The notes beneath the pieces were generated by a model. The model saw nothing but the letters and a program-made list of their open reading frames with translations, did no database searches and was not told the DNA's origin. A program made the position numbers and the translations under genes. From Iris pallida (lineage: Eukaryota > Streptophyta > Magnoliopsida > Asparagales > Iridaceae): a stretch of DNA of 64,000 nucleotides. Where the stretch lies: contig JANAVB010010791.1 of NCBI GenBank assembly GCA_029216955.1, positions 2,816,799-2,880,798 on the forward strand. The letters run 5' to 3'. Below, piece by piece: positions 21,510 to 31,331 of the stretch; within the stretch, counting starts at the first letter, position 1; every line of letters begins with the position of its first letter.

Positions 21510-22667
21510 AGCCAGACACTCCTTTTCAACGGAGTTGTACCGGTGTTTGGCCCCAATCAGTGTCCTACTGAGGTAGTAGATAGCTTGCTCGTAGCCCGCA
21601 TCGCTGTTCTAAGCCAGCAGAGCGCCGAGGGAATGATCCATGGCACGGACGTAGAGGAGAAATGGTTTGCCTAAGACGGGTGCCACCAGGACTGGCGGGC
21701 TCGTCAGGTAAGCTTTGATGTCATCGAAGGCTTTTTGGCATTCCTCTGTCTAGACGTAAGGGACTCCCTTCTTCATGAGCTGAGTGAAGGGTTAGCATTT
21801 TCCGAAAAGGTTTGCTATAAACCTTCGGATGTATGCCAGACGCCCCTGCAGGCCTCGAAGTTCTCGGAGATTCTTCGGAGGGTCCATGTCAAGGATGGCC
21901 TTGGTCTTCTCGGGATCGACATGAATGCCTTTCGCCATGATGATGAAGTCCAAGAACTTTCCGCTAGAAACCCCAAGGAAGGATTTAGCGGGGTTCATCT
22001 TGAGTTGATACGCTCGCATGAGATCGAAGACTGTCTTCAGGTCTTGTAGATGATCACCTTTGAGACGGCTCTTGACTGCGATGTCATCAACATAGCACTC
22101 TACTGTCTTGCGAAGATGTTGACGGAAGATGGTACTCATAGCTCGTTGGTATATAGCACCAGCGTTCTTCAAGCCAAAGGACATCACTGTGTAGCAGAAA
22201 ACCCCCTTCGGAGTTCTGAATGACGTGTGTTTTACATCATCGGAGAACATGTTGATCTGATTGTATCCCGAATACCCGTCCATGAAAGACATGCGTTCGA
22301 AACCACATGTATTGTCGATCATCACGTCAGTGATTGGAAGCAGAAATTTGTCCTTCGGGCAAGCAGTATTGAGATCCCTGAAGTCGATACAGACTCGTAT
22401 CTTCCCATTCTTCTTAGTGACAGAGACGACGTTGGCCACCTTATCCGGGTGTTGTTCTTCACGGATAAACCCGCTGGTCAGGAGTTTGTCCACCTCTTGA
22501 TCGATAGCGTTCATGATGTCAGGACGAAAACGTCCCTGTTGTTGCTTTATAGGCTTGGCATCAAGTAAGATGTTAAGCCTATGCATCGCGATCTGAGGAT
22601 CAAGTTCCGGCATATCTTCGTAGCTCCAGGCGAAGACGTCGATATATTCTTTAGCCAATTGGACCAA
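21510..22667 (-). pseudogene. pol: Reverse transcriptase and first RNase H of Tat-1
   Basis: From 22667 the frame reads the RT: fingers RVCIDFRDLN, catalytic FMDG (D130) and YVDD (residues 192-195), then CFRTPKG-type primer grip region. After 21792 the frame continues into the RNase H (YVRAMDHSLGALLA, YYLSRTLIGA, VEKECLALVFA) but is cut by three stops near 21795, 21754 and 21610. Comparison with Tat-2 shows two of them replace Trp and Gln and one falls at an Arg codon. All are in the same frame as the RNase H-integrase part, so gag-pol was one long frame. Confidence 0.85.
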
Positions 22668-24628
22668 AGATTCCCGGTCTTCTACTTTTAGGCTTTTGCT
22701 GATGAAGATAGGTTTGGAAGAAGATCCATCCCCAAGGTTGATCTGCCCGACTTCGTCTTCGGTAGGGGGTTCGCATAATTCAAAACGAGACTCCTACTGT
22801 GCTCCTAGGCGTTGAGCCCAAGGTTCTTCCTCGAAGAATTCTGGCATTTGGTTTTCGCCTTCATCTTCTTGAGATTGTGCAGATGCCATGTTGGCTGATA
22901 GCACCTTCTTAAAGACTGAGCCGATACTGGTATCAGAATCCCAAGTTGATGCTTCGGACGAATGAAAATATTCTACTTCTTCTGCCTTCGAACTCTCTGG
23001 AGTTGCCGGCGGCGTGACATGGCCCACCCCCCGTCGAGTTCGATGATAGTAGTCCTGCGGCTTTCCTTTAGGTGTTGGGAGCCGGAGAGGAAGACGTCGA
23101 CCCTTGCCGTAGTTCAGGCCTTTGTTGCTTTTTAGATCGTAACCCATCTTTTGGATGAGGTACTTTGCCTTGTCCGTGTACCGGTAGACTTGTATTCTGC
23201 CGGTATCTGGTTCTTGCTCGAGTGGCCGGAGGTCTTGATGATGCTCGAATTTGCCGAAGATGATGGATTCTTCGTCTCGATTCCGTGGTGGGACTACAAA
23301 ATAGACTCCTTGGGACGGGACTACTCGATTTACATGATTGACGGTCGTTATTTGTGTTTACAACGACCGTAGAGTGTTATCTAATGTATACATGGCATTC
23401 CAATGTAGAAGACTAGAATAATTAAAAGACACTCTATTATTGATGAAACACGAGATTTTATCCCGCGGGATTATATTGTCCAGAGAGGGTGCATCTACAT
23501 CAGCAGATATGTATTCCCCTAGCTCTTCATCTGTGGGTACTGGGGTTGGTTCGGGAGAGTCCACCGCAGCTTTGACCTTGGGGTCTGAGAGGGCTATATG
23601 GGCCTTCTCCGGCAGCTTGGATGAGACGGATGATTGCGGAGGCTTGCCTTTAAGACGCACCTTCAGAGGTGCCTCAACTGCGCCTTCAGTGATTGGTGCC
23701 TTCCCTTGTAGTTTTACCACAAGGGGAGCCGATGCTTAGGGCGGCTTTTCCTTGAGCCGTATCTTCAAGGGAGCTTCAGTGGGTGTTCTACCTAGAACAG
23801 TTGGTGCTCTTCCAGGTAGCTTGATGGTCATGGGAGGCAACATCTGAGGCGGCTTCCCTTTGAGTAGAATTTTTAAAGGAGCGTCAGAAATCATCTCTGG
23901 CTTTATGTCTGGCTCTGCTGCCATTTCTGCTTCATTATCAGCATCATTGGCTTCCCCTTCGTCGGGCGACTTGTACAGGGTAGAATCAGTGAAGTAGGCT
24001 TCGACCCCCTTGAAAGGGTCAATGTTCACGAACTCCGTCCGGATGATATCGTTGGTGGACACGTACTTCATACATTGGTGGAGTGTGGATGGTACCACCA
24101 TGTACTCATGCAGCCACGGACGACCCAGTAGGAGGTTGTAGTTGACGTCAGCGTCCACAACATAGCAAGTCACCTCAGTTCAGAAGTTACCGATATGAAA
24201 CTTCAGCCGTATTTTGTCCAGCGGATCGCTTTGCTAGCATTGAAGCCGCTAATTGTGGTGTTGGAAGGCGCCAGACGGTACATTGGGATCTCCAATGTTG
24301 AGAGTAGCGTCTTCGAGATGATGCTGAGGGAAGACCCTAGATCGATCTGAATCCGTTTTACCTTGACGGAACCGACATACCCTGTATAATACAGTGGTCT
24401 GTTGTGTCGGTTGTGCCTCAGCAGCATATCTTGTTGGGTGAAAGTTATGTTGGGGATAACTTCATCCACACAATGGCAGTGAGAACATGTGGTCGGGGTA
24501 TCCTCAGGCTGCTTGACCTGACTGATGAAGGATTCAGCATCCTTCAGGGCTTCACAGAGAGCTTCGCGAGTGTCCTTGGAAAGACGAAGAAGCTCAAACA
24601 GGGATAGGCGGGCAGGAGTACTGGCAAG
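22668..24628 (-). pseudogene. Protease region and linker of Tat-1
   Basis: The retroviral-type aspartic protease lies near 24400-24230: RPLYYTGYV, then IQIDLGSSLSII, in which the active-site motif reads DLGS (DPGS in Tat-2). A frameshift near 24235 and a stop near 24180 break it; the frame resumes with VTCYVVDADVNYNLLLGRPWLHE. The linker (23880-23400) holds three or four degenerate repeats of APLKIRLKGKPP type. MGYDLKSNKGLNYGKG at 23147 matches MGYDFKSGLNYDN of Tat-2. Further stops at 23736, 23358 and 22794 (Trp in Tat-2). Confidence 0.75.
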
Positions 24629-26520
24629 TTATGCCAGTATGTCGAAGTTGTGGGGCTTGGCTAGCCCCGAAGCATTCTCCTTTCGCAAAGGTTTGTCGAA
24701 ACAGGCCTCTACATGCTTCTGTTTATTGGCTGCTGGAGGCCTGGATGGGCCCTCTTCCTGGGCAGCAGGGACGGTGCAAGGAGGCACCACCTCGACGGCA
24801 GCTTCGTCAGGTTGGGCATTATGATGTGAACGCGTCTGTACAGGAAGTGCCTCTTCCGCAGAGGAAGAGACCATGCGGCAAGACTTGATCTTCCTGTCCT
24901 TGGTTTTGGAGGCAGAGCGTACCTCCGGTTGAGTAATTTCGGAGACGAGGTCAGGGTGAACCCATAAGACCTCTTCCCGAGATGTGGTGAGTGGGATGAG
25001 TCCACTCACGTTGTCACGAGTAGGTGGTAGATTGACCACCTCTATTGTCGCCTTTGGGATGTGGACGACGCCATCTTGTGTTGTGGTTGGCGGTAAGGTA
25101 CCAAATTGGAGTGACACCAAGTTGGCCAAGACCGTTTTCTCCTCGTAGTCGACGGAGATAACATCCGTATTGATCATATGCTGGATGTAGTTTTTGAGGA
25201 TGTAGCAGTCCTTAGTTGGATGTCCGATAAACTGATGGTAGTGACAGTACCTCGGATTGTCCACTTTTCCAAATTCGTCGGGACGCTTCGGGTCCGACAA
25301 CTTGATCTTGTCACCCTGCTTCAATATCTCAAAGAGTTGCAGGGTGTCTTTATCGTTGAAAGAATAAACCTTCTTTGGCCTTGGTGCAAGTGGAGGCTTC
25401 TGAGTGGGTGCTGATGCACCTTTGGAGGCATTGACAGTCAATGCCTGCTTCCCCTTTGTCTCTCGTACAGGGTTGTTGGCTGCAGGCCGTTTTCCCTTGT
25501 CCTCAAAGGCAGGAAAGCTGACTCCCAGAAGACGAGCATTGGCCGCCTTCTTTTTTGCTGCTTCGGCCTCGATGATCAAGAAACTCCAGTCGGGAGGAGG
25601 AGTGGAGTTGAGCCAGAGTTTGATCCCAGGCAGCATGTTCATGTTGTAGGAGGAGAGGAGTGCATGTTCTGGCATGCCCGGGGGCAGTCTGAAGCAGGCT
25701 TGTCGAAAACGTTCGATGAATGCTCGAACCGTCTCCTACTCCTTCTGACGCACCTCTATGAGGGACTCCATTGTCATGTCCTTCCCTCCGTCGTAGAAAC
25801 GATCGAGGAAGAGACGCGTCAAGTCATCAAAGGAAGATATGGAGTTGTCGAGGAAACTGCAGTACCAGTCGTAAGCCACTCCTTTTAGTGCCCCAACAAA
25901 TATGCTGGTGAGTAGCGCGTCTTCCTTCGAAAGATGTCCCGTTTGAGACTGGAAGTACGTTAGATAGCGGCGTGGAGAGTCCTTCCCGTCATATGGCGTC
26001 AAAGTTTACGGTTTATACTTGGGAGGATAAACCACTTTGTTCCATTCGAGGGGGTATGGTTGTGGGATCCCCATCTTCTGGCGCTCCTCTTGTCTGTTCT
26101 TGGACTCAAAGCGCTCGCGCAAGTCCCTGATCATCTCAAACATGTCTTCCGTGGAGCTGGGAGTCGGGAAAGGTGGTACAGCCTGAAGTTGAGCATTTGA
26201 TGGCTCCGACGTCCGAGGTGCTTCACGGTGATCTGTATCCAAGGATACCCGTTGAAGGGGTACACTTGATTCTCTATTGGCCCCTGGGTCAGGACCAGTA
26301 GACGGTGCTCTGGCCAAAGCTGTCCGTATCTCAAATACTGCTTGAGTCAGTGTTTGCATGGAGACAGAGAGGATTTTGAGTCCTCCCTCCAATGTATCCA
26401 TACGCTGGACGAGGTCTGCTGGCGGCGCATCTGGCTCGGCATCACCCCCAGTCATGTATACTGTCATGACACGGCTGGAAGTGGATGGATCGGTTGAGGC
26501 TTCACTTTCGGCCTCACTCT
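24629..26520 (-). pseudogene. gag: gag of Tat-1
   Basis: Capsid-like Retrotrans_gag domain near 26000-25740 (ALLTSIFVGALKGVAYDWY, LTRLFLDRFYDGGKDMTM) and a C-terminal knuckle CHYHQFIGHPTKDC of the C-x2-H-x4-H-x4-C form known from Tat Gag. PYPLEWNKVVYPPKYKP corresponds to PYPVEWKEVLFPPKYKI in Tat-2. In-frame stops at 26003-26005, 25736 and 24629 (Gln in Tat-2). The frame is shifted by -1 relative to ORF1; alignment to Tat-2 places the switch at the same Gln-Asp pair (near 26578). Would form virus-like particles and bind RNA. Confidence 0.8.
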
Positions 26521-26574
26521 CCTGTAGGGAAGTTGCCTCTCCGGGAGCTTCGTCTTGGCTACCCCCAGCTATGT

Positions 26575-26790
26575 CCTGGAGATATCTTCGCCTTCGGAAA
26601 GGACTTGGCTAGCCTCATCTGTGCTCTGGAGGACGTCTTCGTCTTCAGGAGGACGATCAGCAAGGACTTGAGTACCCCCAGCTATGTTCTGGAGGACGTC
26701 TTCGTGTTCAGGAGGACGATCAGCAAGGACTTGGGTACCCCCAGCTATATTCTGGAGGACGTCTTCACCTTCGAAAGGAGGATCGACAAG
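26575..26790 (-). repeat. 63-bp tandem repeat in ORF1
   Basis: Three full copies encode DVLQNIAGGTQVLADRPPE-like 21-residue units, with a fourth degenerate copy. The fourth carries a 1-nt difference, so the IAGG peptide is read in the gag frame instead of the ORF1 frame. Confidence 0.75.
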
Positions 26791-28096
26791 GGCTTGACTA
26801 CCCCCAGCTTCCTCCAAGATCTTCTTTCTCCCCTGAGTGCCTTCAAACACTCCAGAGGACGAAATAGTCGTCTTAGTTTTCCTCGGCTGGCTCTTGGATG
26901 AGGACACAGTCGAGGAGCTACCAGTCGCCTTCCGAATTGATGGGGAGTTGGACACTACGTTGCAAGAAGCAACCTATAGTTCTGGCTCCATTTCAGCTGA
27001 CACCTTCTTCCCAAGGCGATGTTGGAGAGGTGTTGATGATTGCAGCCGCTGGAACACCGACTGCATTTGTGGGACCGCTGTCTTGCAACAGCAGTTGATG
27101 GTGACTACAGCACAGGTGTGCCCTATAAGGGGCACATTGTGCTTGTCAGTTGACTCTCCTGATCGGCGTTTGTAAGTGATCACGTTACGCAGATCATTAG
27201 GGGAGAGTGCCACCTTTGTACCCCCATCAGGCGTACGGCAAGGCCAAGCGCCGGGGTGATCAAGTGAATGTTGTGCCCCCTGATCCAACGCAAAACATGC
27301 GCTCAGATCAGTAGTAGGGGAACAACATTTACAGTGTCTTGAACGAACCTCAGACGCACAACCAATGGAGGCGCAGGAGTTCAAGACCACAGGGTTTGCC
27401 TTGCTTGACTTGGTTGCGAATGCAACAGATGCGCCCAAGTGAGACAAGGACTTTGAAGGTCGGCTCATTTCTGGCACAGAAGCACCCGAGTCGACCTTAT
27501 ACAGCTTACCATCAGCAACGCACATGATTGTGAGCGCATGCTTCTGGTTTGCTGCCGGCATAGCACGTTTGAGGTGCATGGCCCGTGCTGCCTTGGACTT
27601 CTTCGTACCAGCCCACTGGGGTGCATAGTGCTCACAGTCCAAATTCTCCTCGCCACGACAGTGAGTGAGTCTGTCAAAGAAAGAGGCCTTCTGTGGCGCA
27701 TCAGAGGTGATGCGCAAGGCATTAGCTGCATCCCTGCTCCATCGACGCATATTCCTCGTCTGAGAGGGAGATGGCTGGGGAATGTGGTCAGCCGCACGTT
27801 TCTTCGAGAGATGTGCTGCACCGGTGGGCGCATCTTGGCTACTGAGGACGTCAGCAGGAAGGGTAGGCTGTATCGGCGCATCCCCTTCGGTGTTTGTGCC
27901 AGAGGCGTCGACCTTGCGCACCCAAACTTGGCGAGTCTTCTTCGGCTTTGGCAGCCGCTTCGAAGGACTTGCGCTGCCTTAAGAGATGAACTCCTCATAC
28001 TCCTGTTGATTGAGGCGTACAACCAGCGTCTTGTGGGAGGAGCCCACCTTCACGTCGTCGGATTGCGATACAGCTTTCTTGGTGGAGGAGAAAGAG

Positions 28097-28115
28097 GTCC
28101 CCAGCAGAGTCGCCA
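28097..28115 (-). other. Primer-binding site of Tat-1
   Basis: Minus strand TGGCGACTCTGCTGGGGAC, 3 nt inside the LTR end. TGG complements a tRNA CCA end. Tat-2 has the same site with one change. A tRNA-Arg primer is likely from related Ogre/Tat elements; not checked here. Confidence 0.75.
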
Positions 28116-28418
28116 ACTTGTTTGCCATTAAAATCTTTTGATTGCAATTTCAATTACAAACAGAACAGTATTACAATATAGGACTTTGATGTAGTCCTAG
28201 GAGTACACTTTTGTTTATCTGGGTCCCTTGTGTCGATGGAGCGAGTGGTAATGCGTTGACTCCGTTGACGATCTGACGACGGTTATCGGTTCTCTGAAGG
28301 TCTGAGTTGCTCTGGGTGCTGGAGCTTACGGAGAGGAAGGAGCCGTTAAGTGTCTGTATCTACCTCTCTGTGTGTGTGTTCTTAGATTCGTAGCTGTGGA
28401 AGAAGGAAATGATCCCTC

Positions 28419-28426
28419 TATTTATA
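28419..28426 (-). promoter_or_regulatory. TATA box of the Tat-1 LTR
   Basis: Minus-strand CTATAAATAGAGG; would start the ORF1-gag-pol RNA about 280 bp before the primer-binding site. Confidence 0.65.
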
Positions 28427-28576
28427 GTTTGTAGGCTGGCTGCTCATGCGCGCATATGTAGGATACGCCTGTTTGTGGGGATGCCACGTGGTGATTGCTG
28501 ATGGAGGCGCATGGGCGATACGCTCTGATTGAAGAGTTGAACCCTTCATGTTGCCTTTGTGGGCTACGGCCGAGCT

Positions 28577-28581
28577 GACAC
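28577..28581. repeat. Target-site duplication GACAC, left
   Basis: Precedes TGTAGG; repeated at 45398-45402. Confidence 0.95.
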
Positions 28582-29469
28582 TGTAGGTCCTAAAAAAATC
28601 AAGTTGCATCAATCAACAAAGTCAAAGAATCAAGATACACATCATTTTGATGAATTGCGCATACAACAGATTGTGCAGTAATCCAATTGCGCATACTGGT
28701 TTGTGCATGTTCCCAACTGCGCAGGCTGACGTGGCTGAAGTCATCATTACCTAAATCAAATCAAATCTTCCTGACAACTGATAGCACGAAGAACGAGGAG
28801 ACTGCTCATTTATTGCGTCGCACAGTGCTCGAGGGCGGCTGACAGCTGGCAGCGCAATCCATTCCTGCACAGTCTAATCCTGCGCAAACTAAAGTCTGCG
28901 CAGTTCAGGTTGCGCATTCTATCAACATAACTGACAAAGTATACGTGGCATTCAGGCCATCAATTGCTCATTACGTGGCAACTGCCTATGCACGATCATG
29001 CGCATTTCAATCAAATGATGCCATGTGTCCAAGACAGTTGGCCCACGATCCAGCAACTGCTTGTGCAGTCCATTGCTGTGCAGTCCATTACTGCGCAAAC
29101 CATCCTGCGCAGTCTAGAATAACTAAAAGTTAGTTATTTTCAGAACTCTATAAATAGAGTTTCAAGTCTTCATTTCAAGAGGATCAAGAGATCAGATATC
29201 AGAGATCAGAAATCAGAGAGTCCAGGAGTTCTTGCCCAAGTGCTGCTGCATTCTTCCGAGGCTTTTGCCTTCAACTTCCGAGGCTTTTGCCTTCAGTTTC
29301 CAGAGTTGTCTTCAACTTCAAAGGCTCCGTCTTCAAAGTTCATATCGTCTAAGGGATAAAGCAATCGTCATCTAGATTGGATTCCTATAGTTGTAATTTT
29401 CCCAGAATTCTTGTAATCTTTATTACACAGTTTGTATCACAAAGTTTTATACATTTGTTTTTGCAAACA
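28582..29469 (+). repeat. 5' LTR of Tat-2
   Basis: 888 bp. TATA box TATAAATA at 29149-29156, so U3 is about 570 bp and R-U5 about 300 bp. U3 carries about 14 TGYRCA words, mostly TGCGCA, between 28655 and 29112. The region 29160-29220 is a run of GATCAGA repeats, and CCGAGGCTTTTGCCTTCA is doubled near 29255-29300. Confidence 0.95.
29149..29156 (+). promoter_or_regulatory. TATA box of the Tat-2 5' LTR
   Basis: CTCTATAAATAGAG. In the 3' LTR the same place reads CTCAATAAATAGAG, so the box is damaged there. Confidence 0.75.
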
Positions 29470-29471
29470 AA

Positions 29472-31331
29472 ATGGCGACTCTGTTGGGGACAACTTTCTC
29501 CTCCGACGAGGAAGTAGCAACTCAATGTGACGTAGCGTCTATCGGGAAGACGCAGAAGACACTGGTTGTTAAAGTCAACCAGACAGCCTACGACTCCAAG
29601 ACCACTCCCCGTACTGCAACCACTTCTGCCAAGAGCAAAGTGCGCTCAGTATGGGTCTCCAAGACTGCTGCACAATCTGGCAGTTTTGCCACCAAGGATG
29701 CTGCACACTCTGTTGCACAATCTGCTAGCCAGACTGCTGCACAATCTGCTGTGCCAACTGTTGCACAATCTGCTAGCCAGACTGTTGCACAATCTGCTGT
29801 GCCAACTCTTACACAGTCTGTCTCAGCAACTGCTGCACAAACTATTTCAGACACTGCTGTGCAATCTGTTGCAACTGTTGCACAGGCTACTTCATATGCT
29901 GCCTTGTCAAAATTCAAGACTCCTATGACCCTGGCGCAGTTGGCAGTAGCTTTTCCTGCGCAAACCAACACTCCAACAACCAAAATGCATCCCAAGCACT
30001 CCAAAGCAAGGACTCCTAATGCACAAACCACAGCTTCTGTGGTCAGAACCAGTGCACTTTCTGCCAAAGCTTCTAATGCACAAGTGGCCAATGCGCCATC
30101 TACCCATGCGCAAACCAAGCATGCGCAATCCAAGAGTAACAGCCCTTTGGCTAAACTCTCCTCTTCTCATAACAAAGGGAAAACCTATGTTCTTCTCCTT
30201 AAACACTCTGCTGTTCCAGCACAATCCACTAGGGGTAGTCCTTTGGCTATTCTTCTTTCTCCTCAAAACAAAGGAAAAGGCCCGTTGGTCTTTTCTCAGA
30301 CTTCCTTGTCTCATGACTTGGAAGACAACAGAGGGAAACGCTCTTTAGCTAACCCTTCTTCTCAAAATAAAAGAAAAGGCCCTTTGGTCTTTTCTCAGTC
30401 TTCCTCGGTCTTTACCGAAGAAGATCAAATTGAACGTGTCTCGGCACCTGTCAGTACAAAAACTCCTACAAACAAGGATTCTTCTTTCCTTCATGACAAG
30501 GAAACTTGTACTGATCAAAGAGGTATTCTGCCTACCCCAGTAGCAGAATTCCAAGACCTTCCAACTTTCAAAATATCCCGTTCCAAACAGGGAAAACTGT
30601 TGGTGTCTCAAACAGAAACCCCTGGGGGTGAATTTGCAGATCTAAGAACATATCTTAACAGGCCAACTTTGGCAAAACGTAAGCAACCTATGCCGAAGGT
30701 CAAGCCTCAAAGACAAACCTCCAGGAACAAAAATCCTGATACCTATGCCAATGAGGTGAGCACTTTCTTGTACACACAAGGGACAAAACACTTGAAGAAT
30801 CGGAACCATGTTCCGAATTTTGTTAAAGAACACATTCCTCGAACCTTTTCTCGTCCCGACATAGTTTCTGACCTCCGAGAACATCTCAAGAAAAAACAGG
30901 ATAATGCCTCAACTCCTTCAGTTCAATCATATGATCATCATTACAATCATAAAGTCATCATCCAATGTTGCTGTCAAACAACAAAACGATCTGTCTTTGA
31001 TCGTTTGACTTTTGCTAAAACAGAACCGATGTCAGAAGATGAAGAAGTGTTGTACGCTTCTGTCAACATGGCTTCCCGAGACACTGGGGGTAGAAGGTGC
31101 TCTAAGCACGGCAAACCTCGCAAGCCAAGCCAACGGTATCTAGATCTACTCCAAGAATCCCTGAAGGAGTATTTCAACATACCCGTTCCCGAAGCCGAGA
31201 GAGGAATCTTCTTCAAGATCCTTTGGGTTATCTTCCTACTTCTCAGTCAGGAGACGACTCTTTCTCAGACTATGATGCATATAGCGAAAGTTCTGAACGT
31301 ACAATGTCTTCCACTGTACCAAGAGAAGTGA
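29472..31331 (+). CDS. ORF1 of Tat-2
   Basis: 619 codons, open throughout. It starts in the primer-binding site (MATLLGTTFSS). Residues about 70-155 are Ala/Gln/Ser/Thr-rich repeats (TAAQSA, TVAQSA) encoded by TGCACAATCTG words. Residues 165-230 repeat AQT/AQS encoded by TGCGCAA. The middle has four Lys-rich repeats of NKGKGPLVFSQ type (about 230-320). The Cys-rich stretch IIQCCCQTTKRSVFDRL (about 495-511) is shared with Tat-1. The likely product is a basic, disordered, possibly nucleic-acid-binding protein; I recognise no known domain. It overlaps gag by about 110 nt in the -1 frame. An ORF before gag is characteristic of Ogre-like Tat elements, where its role is unknown. Confidence 0.75.
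   Translation: MATLLGTTFSSDEEVATQCDVASIGKTQKTLVVKVNQTAYDSKTTPRTATTSAKSKVRSVWVSKTAAQSGSFATKDAAHSVAQSASQTAAQSAVPTVAQSASQTVAQSAVPTLTQSVSATAAQTISDTAVQSVATVAQATSYAALSKFKTPMTLAQLAVAFPAQTNTPTTKMHPKHSKARTPNAQTTASVVRTSALSAKASNAQVANAPSTHAQTKHAQSKSNSPLAKLSSSHNKGKTYVLLLKHSAVPAQSTRGSPLAILLSPQNKGKGPLVFSQTSLSHDLEDNRGKRSLANPSSQNKRKGPLVFSQSSSVFTEEDQIERVSAPVSTKTPTNKDSSFLHDKETCTDQRGILPTPVAEFQDLPTFKISRSKQGKLLVSQTETPGGEFADLRTYLNRPTLAKRKQPMPKVKPQRQTSRNKNPDTYANEVSTFLYTQGTKHLKNRNHVPNFVKEHIPRTFSRPDIVSDLREHLKKKQDNASTPSVQSYDHHYNHKVIIQCCCQTTKRSVFDRLTFAKTEPMSEDEEVLYASVNMASRDTGGRRCSKHGKPRKPSQRYLDLLQESLKEYFNIPVPEAERGIFFKILWVIFLLLSQETTLSQTMMHIAKVLNVQCLPLYQEK
29473..29491 (+). other. Primer-binding site of Tat-2
   Basis: TGGCGACTCTGTTGGGGAC, 3 nt after the LTR end. 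The ORF1 start codon (29472-29474) overlaps its first two bases. Confidence 0.8.

Larger units (their letters stand above)
26569..28128 (-). pseudogene. ORF1 of Tat-1 (extra gene upstream of gag)
   Basis: Starts at ATG 28128 inside the LTR end and reads across the primer-binding site (MANKLATLLGTSFSS), as in Tat-2 (MATLLGTTFSS). KTLVVRLNQQEY and VWVRKVDA correspond to KTLVVKVNQTAY and VWVSKTAA. A Cys-rich stretch (VVTINCCCKTAVPQMQSVFQRL, 27120-27050) corresponds to IIQCCCQTTKRSVFDRL. Two in-frame stops (27979-27981 and 26974-26976). The middle is rich in DAP/DAPQ peptides encoded by GATGCGCC. The C terminus is a 21-residue tandem repeat. Function unknown; an ORF1 before gag is typical of Ogre/Tat elements. 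Confidence 0.75.
15350..28581 (-). mobile_element. Tat-type Ty3/gypsy element Tat-1 (left part, 3' truncated)
   Basis: Read on the minus strand from 28581: 5' LTR, primer-binding site (28097-28115), ORF1, gag, protease, RT, RNase H, second RNase H, integrase (ends 19434), hairpin array, and an antisense gene on the + strand. Two RNase H domains are diagnostic of the Tat clade. The element ends abruptly near 15350 inside its antisense gene and has no 3' LTR here. Its 5' LTR is split at 28581 by Tat-2 and resumes at 45403. Many in-frame stops make it non-autonomous. Confidence 0.85.
28119..28581 (-). repeat. 5' LTR of Tat-1, U5/R/part of U3
   Basis: On the + strand it begins TGTTTGCC, matching the inverted end of the Tat-2 LTR (TGTTTGCAAAAA). 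It has a minus-strand TATAAATA at 28419-28426, about 300 bp from the LTR end, the spacing seen in Tat-2. It is interrupted at 28581 by Tat-2; U3 continues from 45403, but its outer end is not resolved. Confidence 0.75.

Noticed and set aside
29588..30133. Minus-strand 181-codon Cys/Ala-rich frame opposite ORF1
   Set aside because: Mirror of the Ala/Gln repeat coding on the + strand; no homologous frame in Tat-1.
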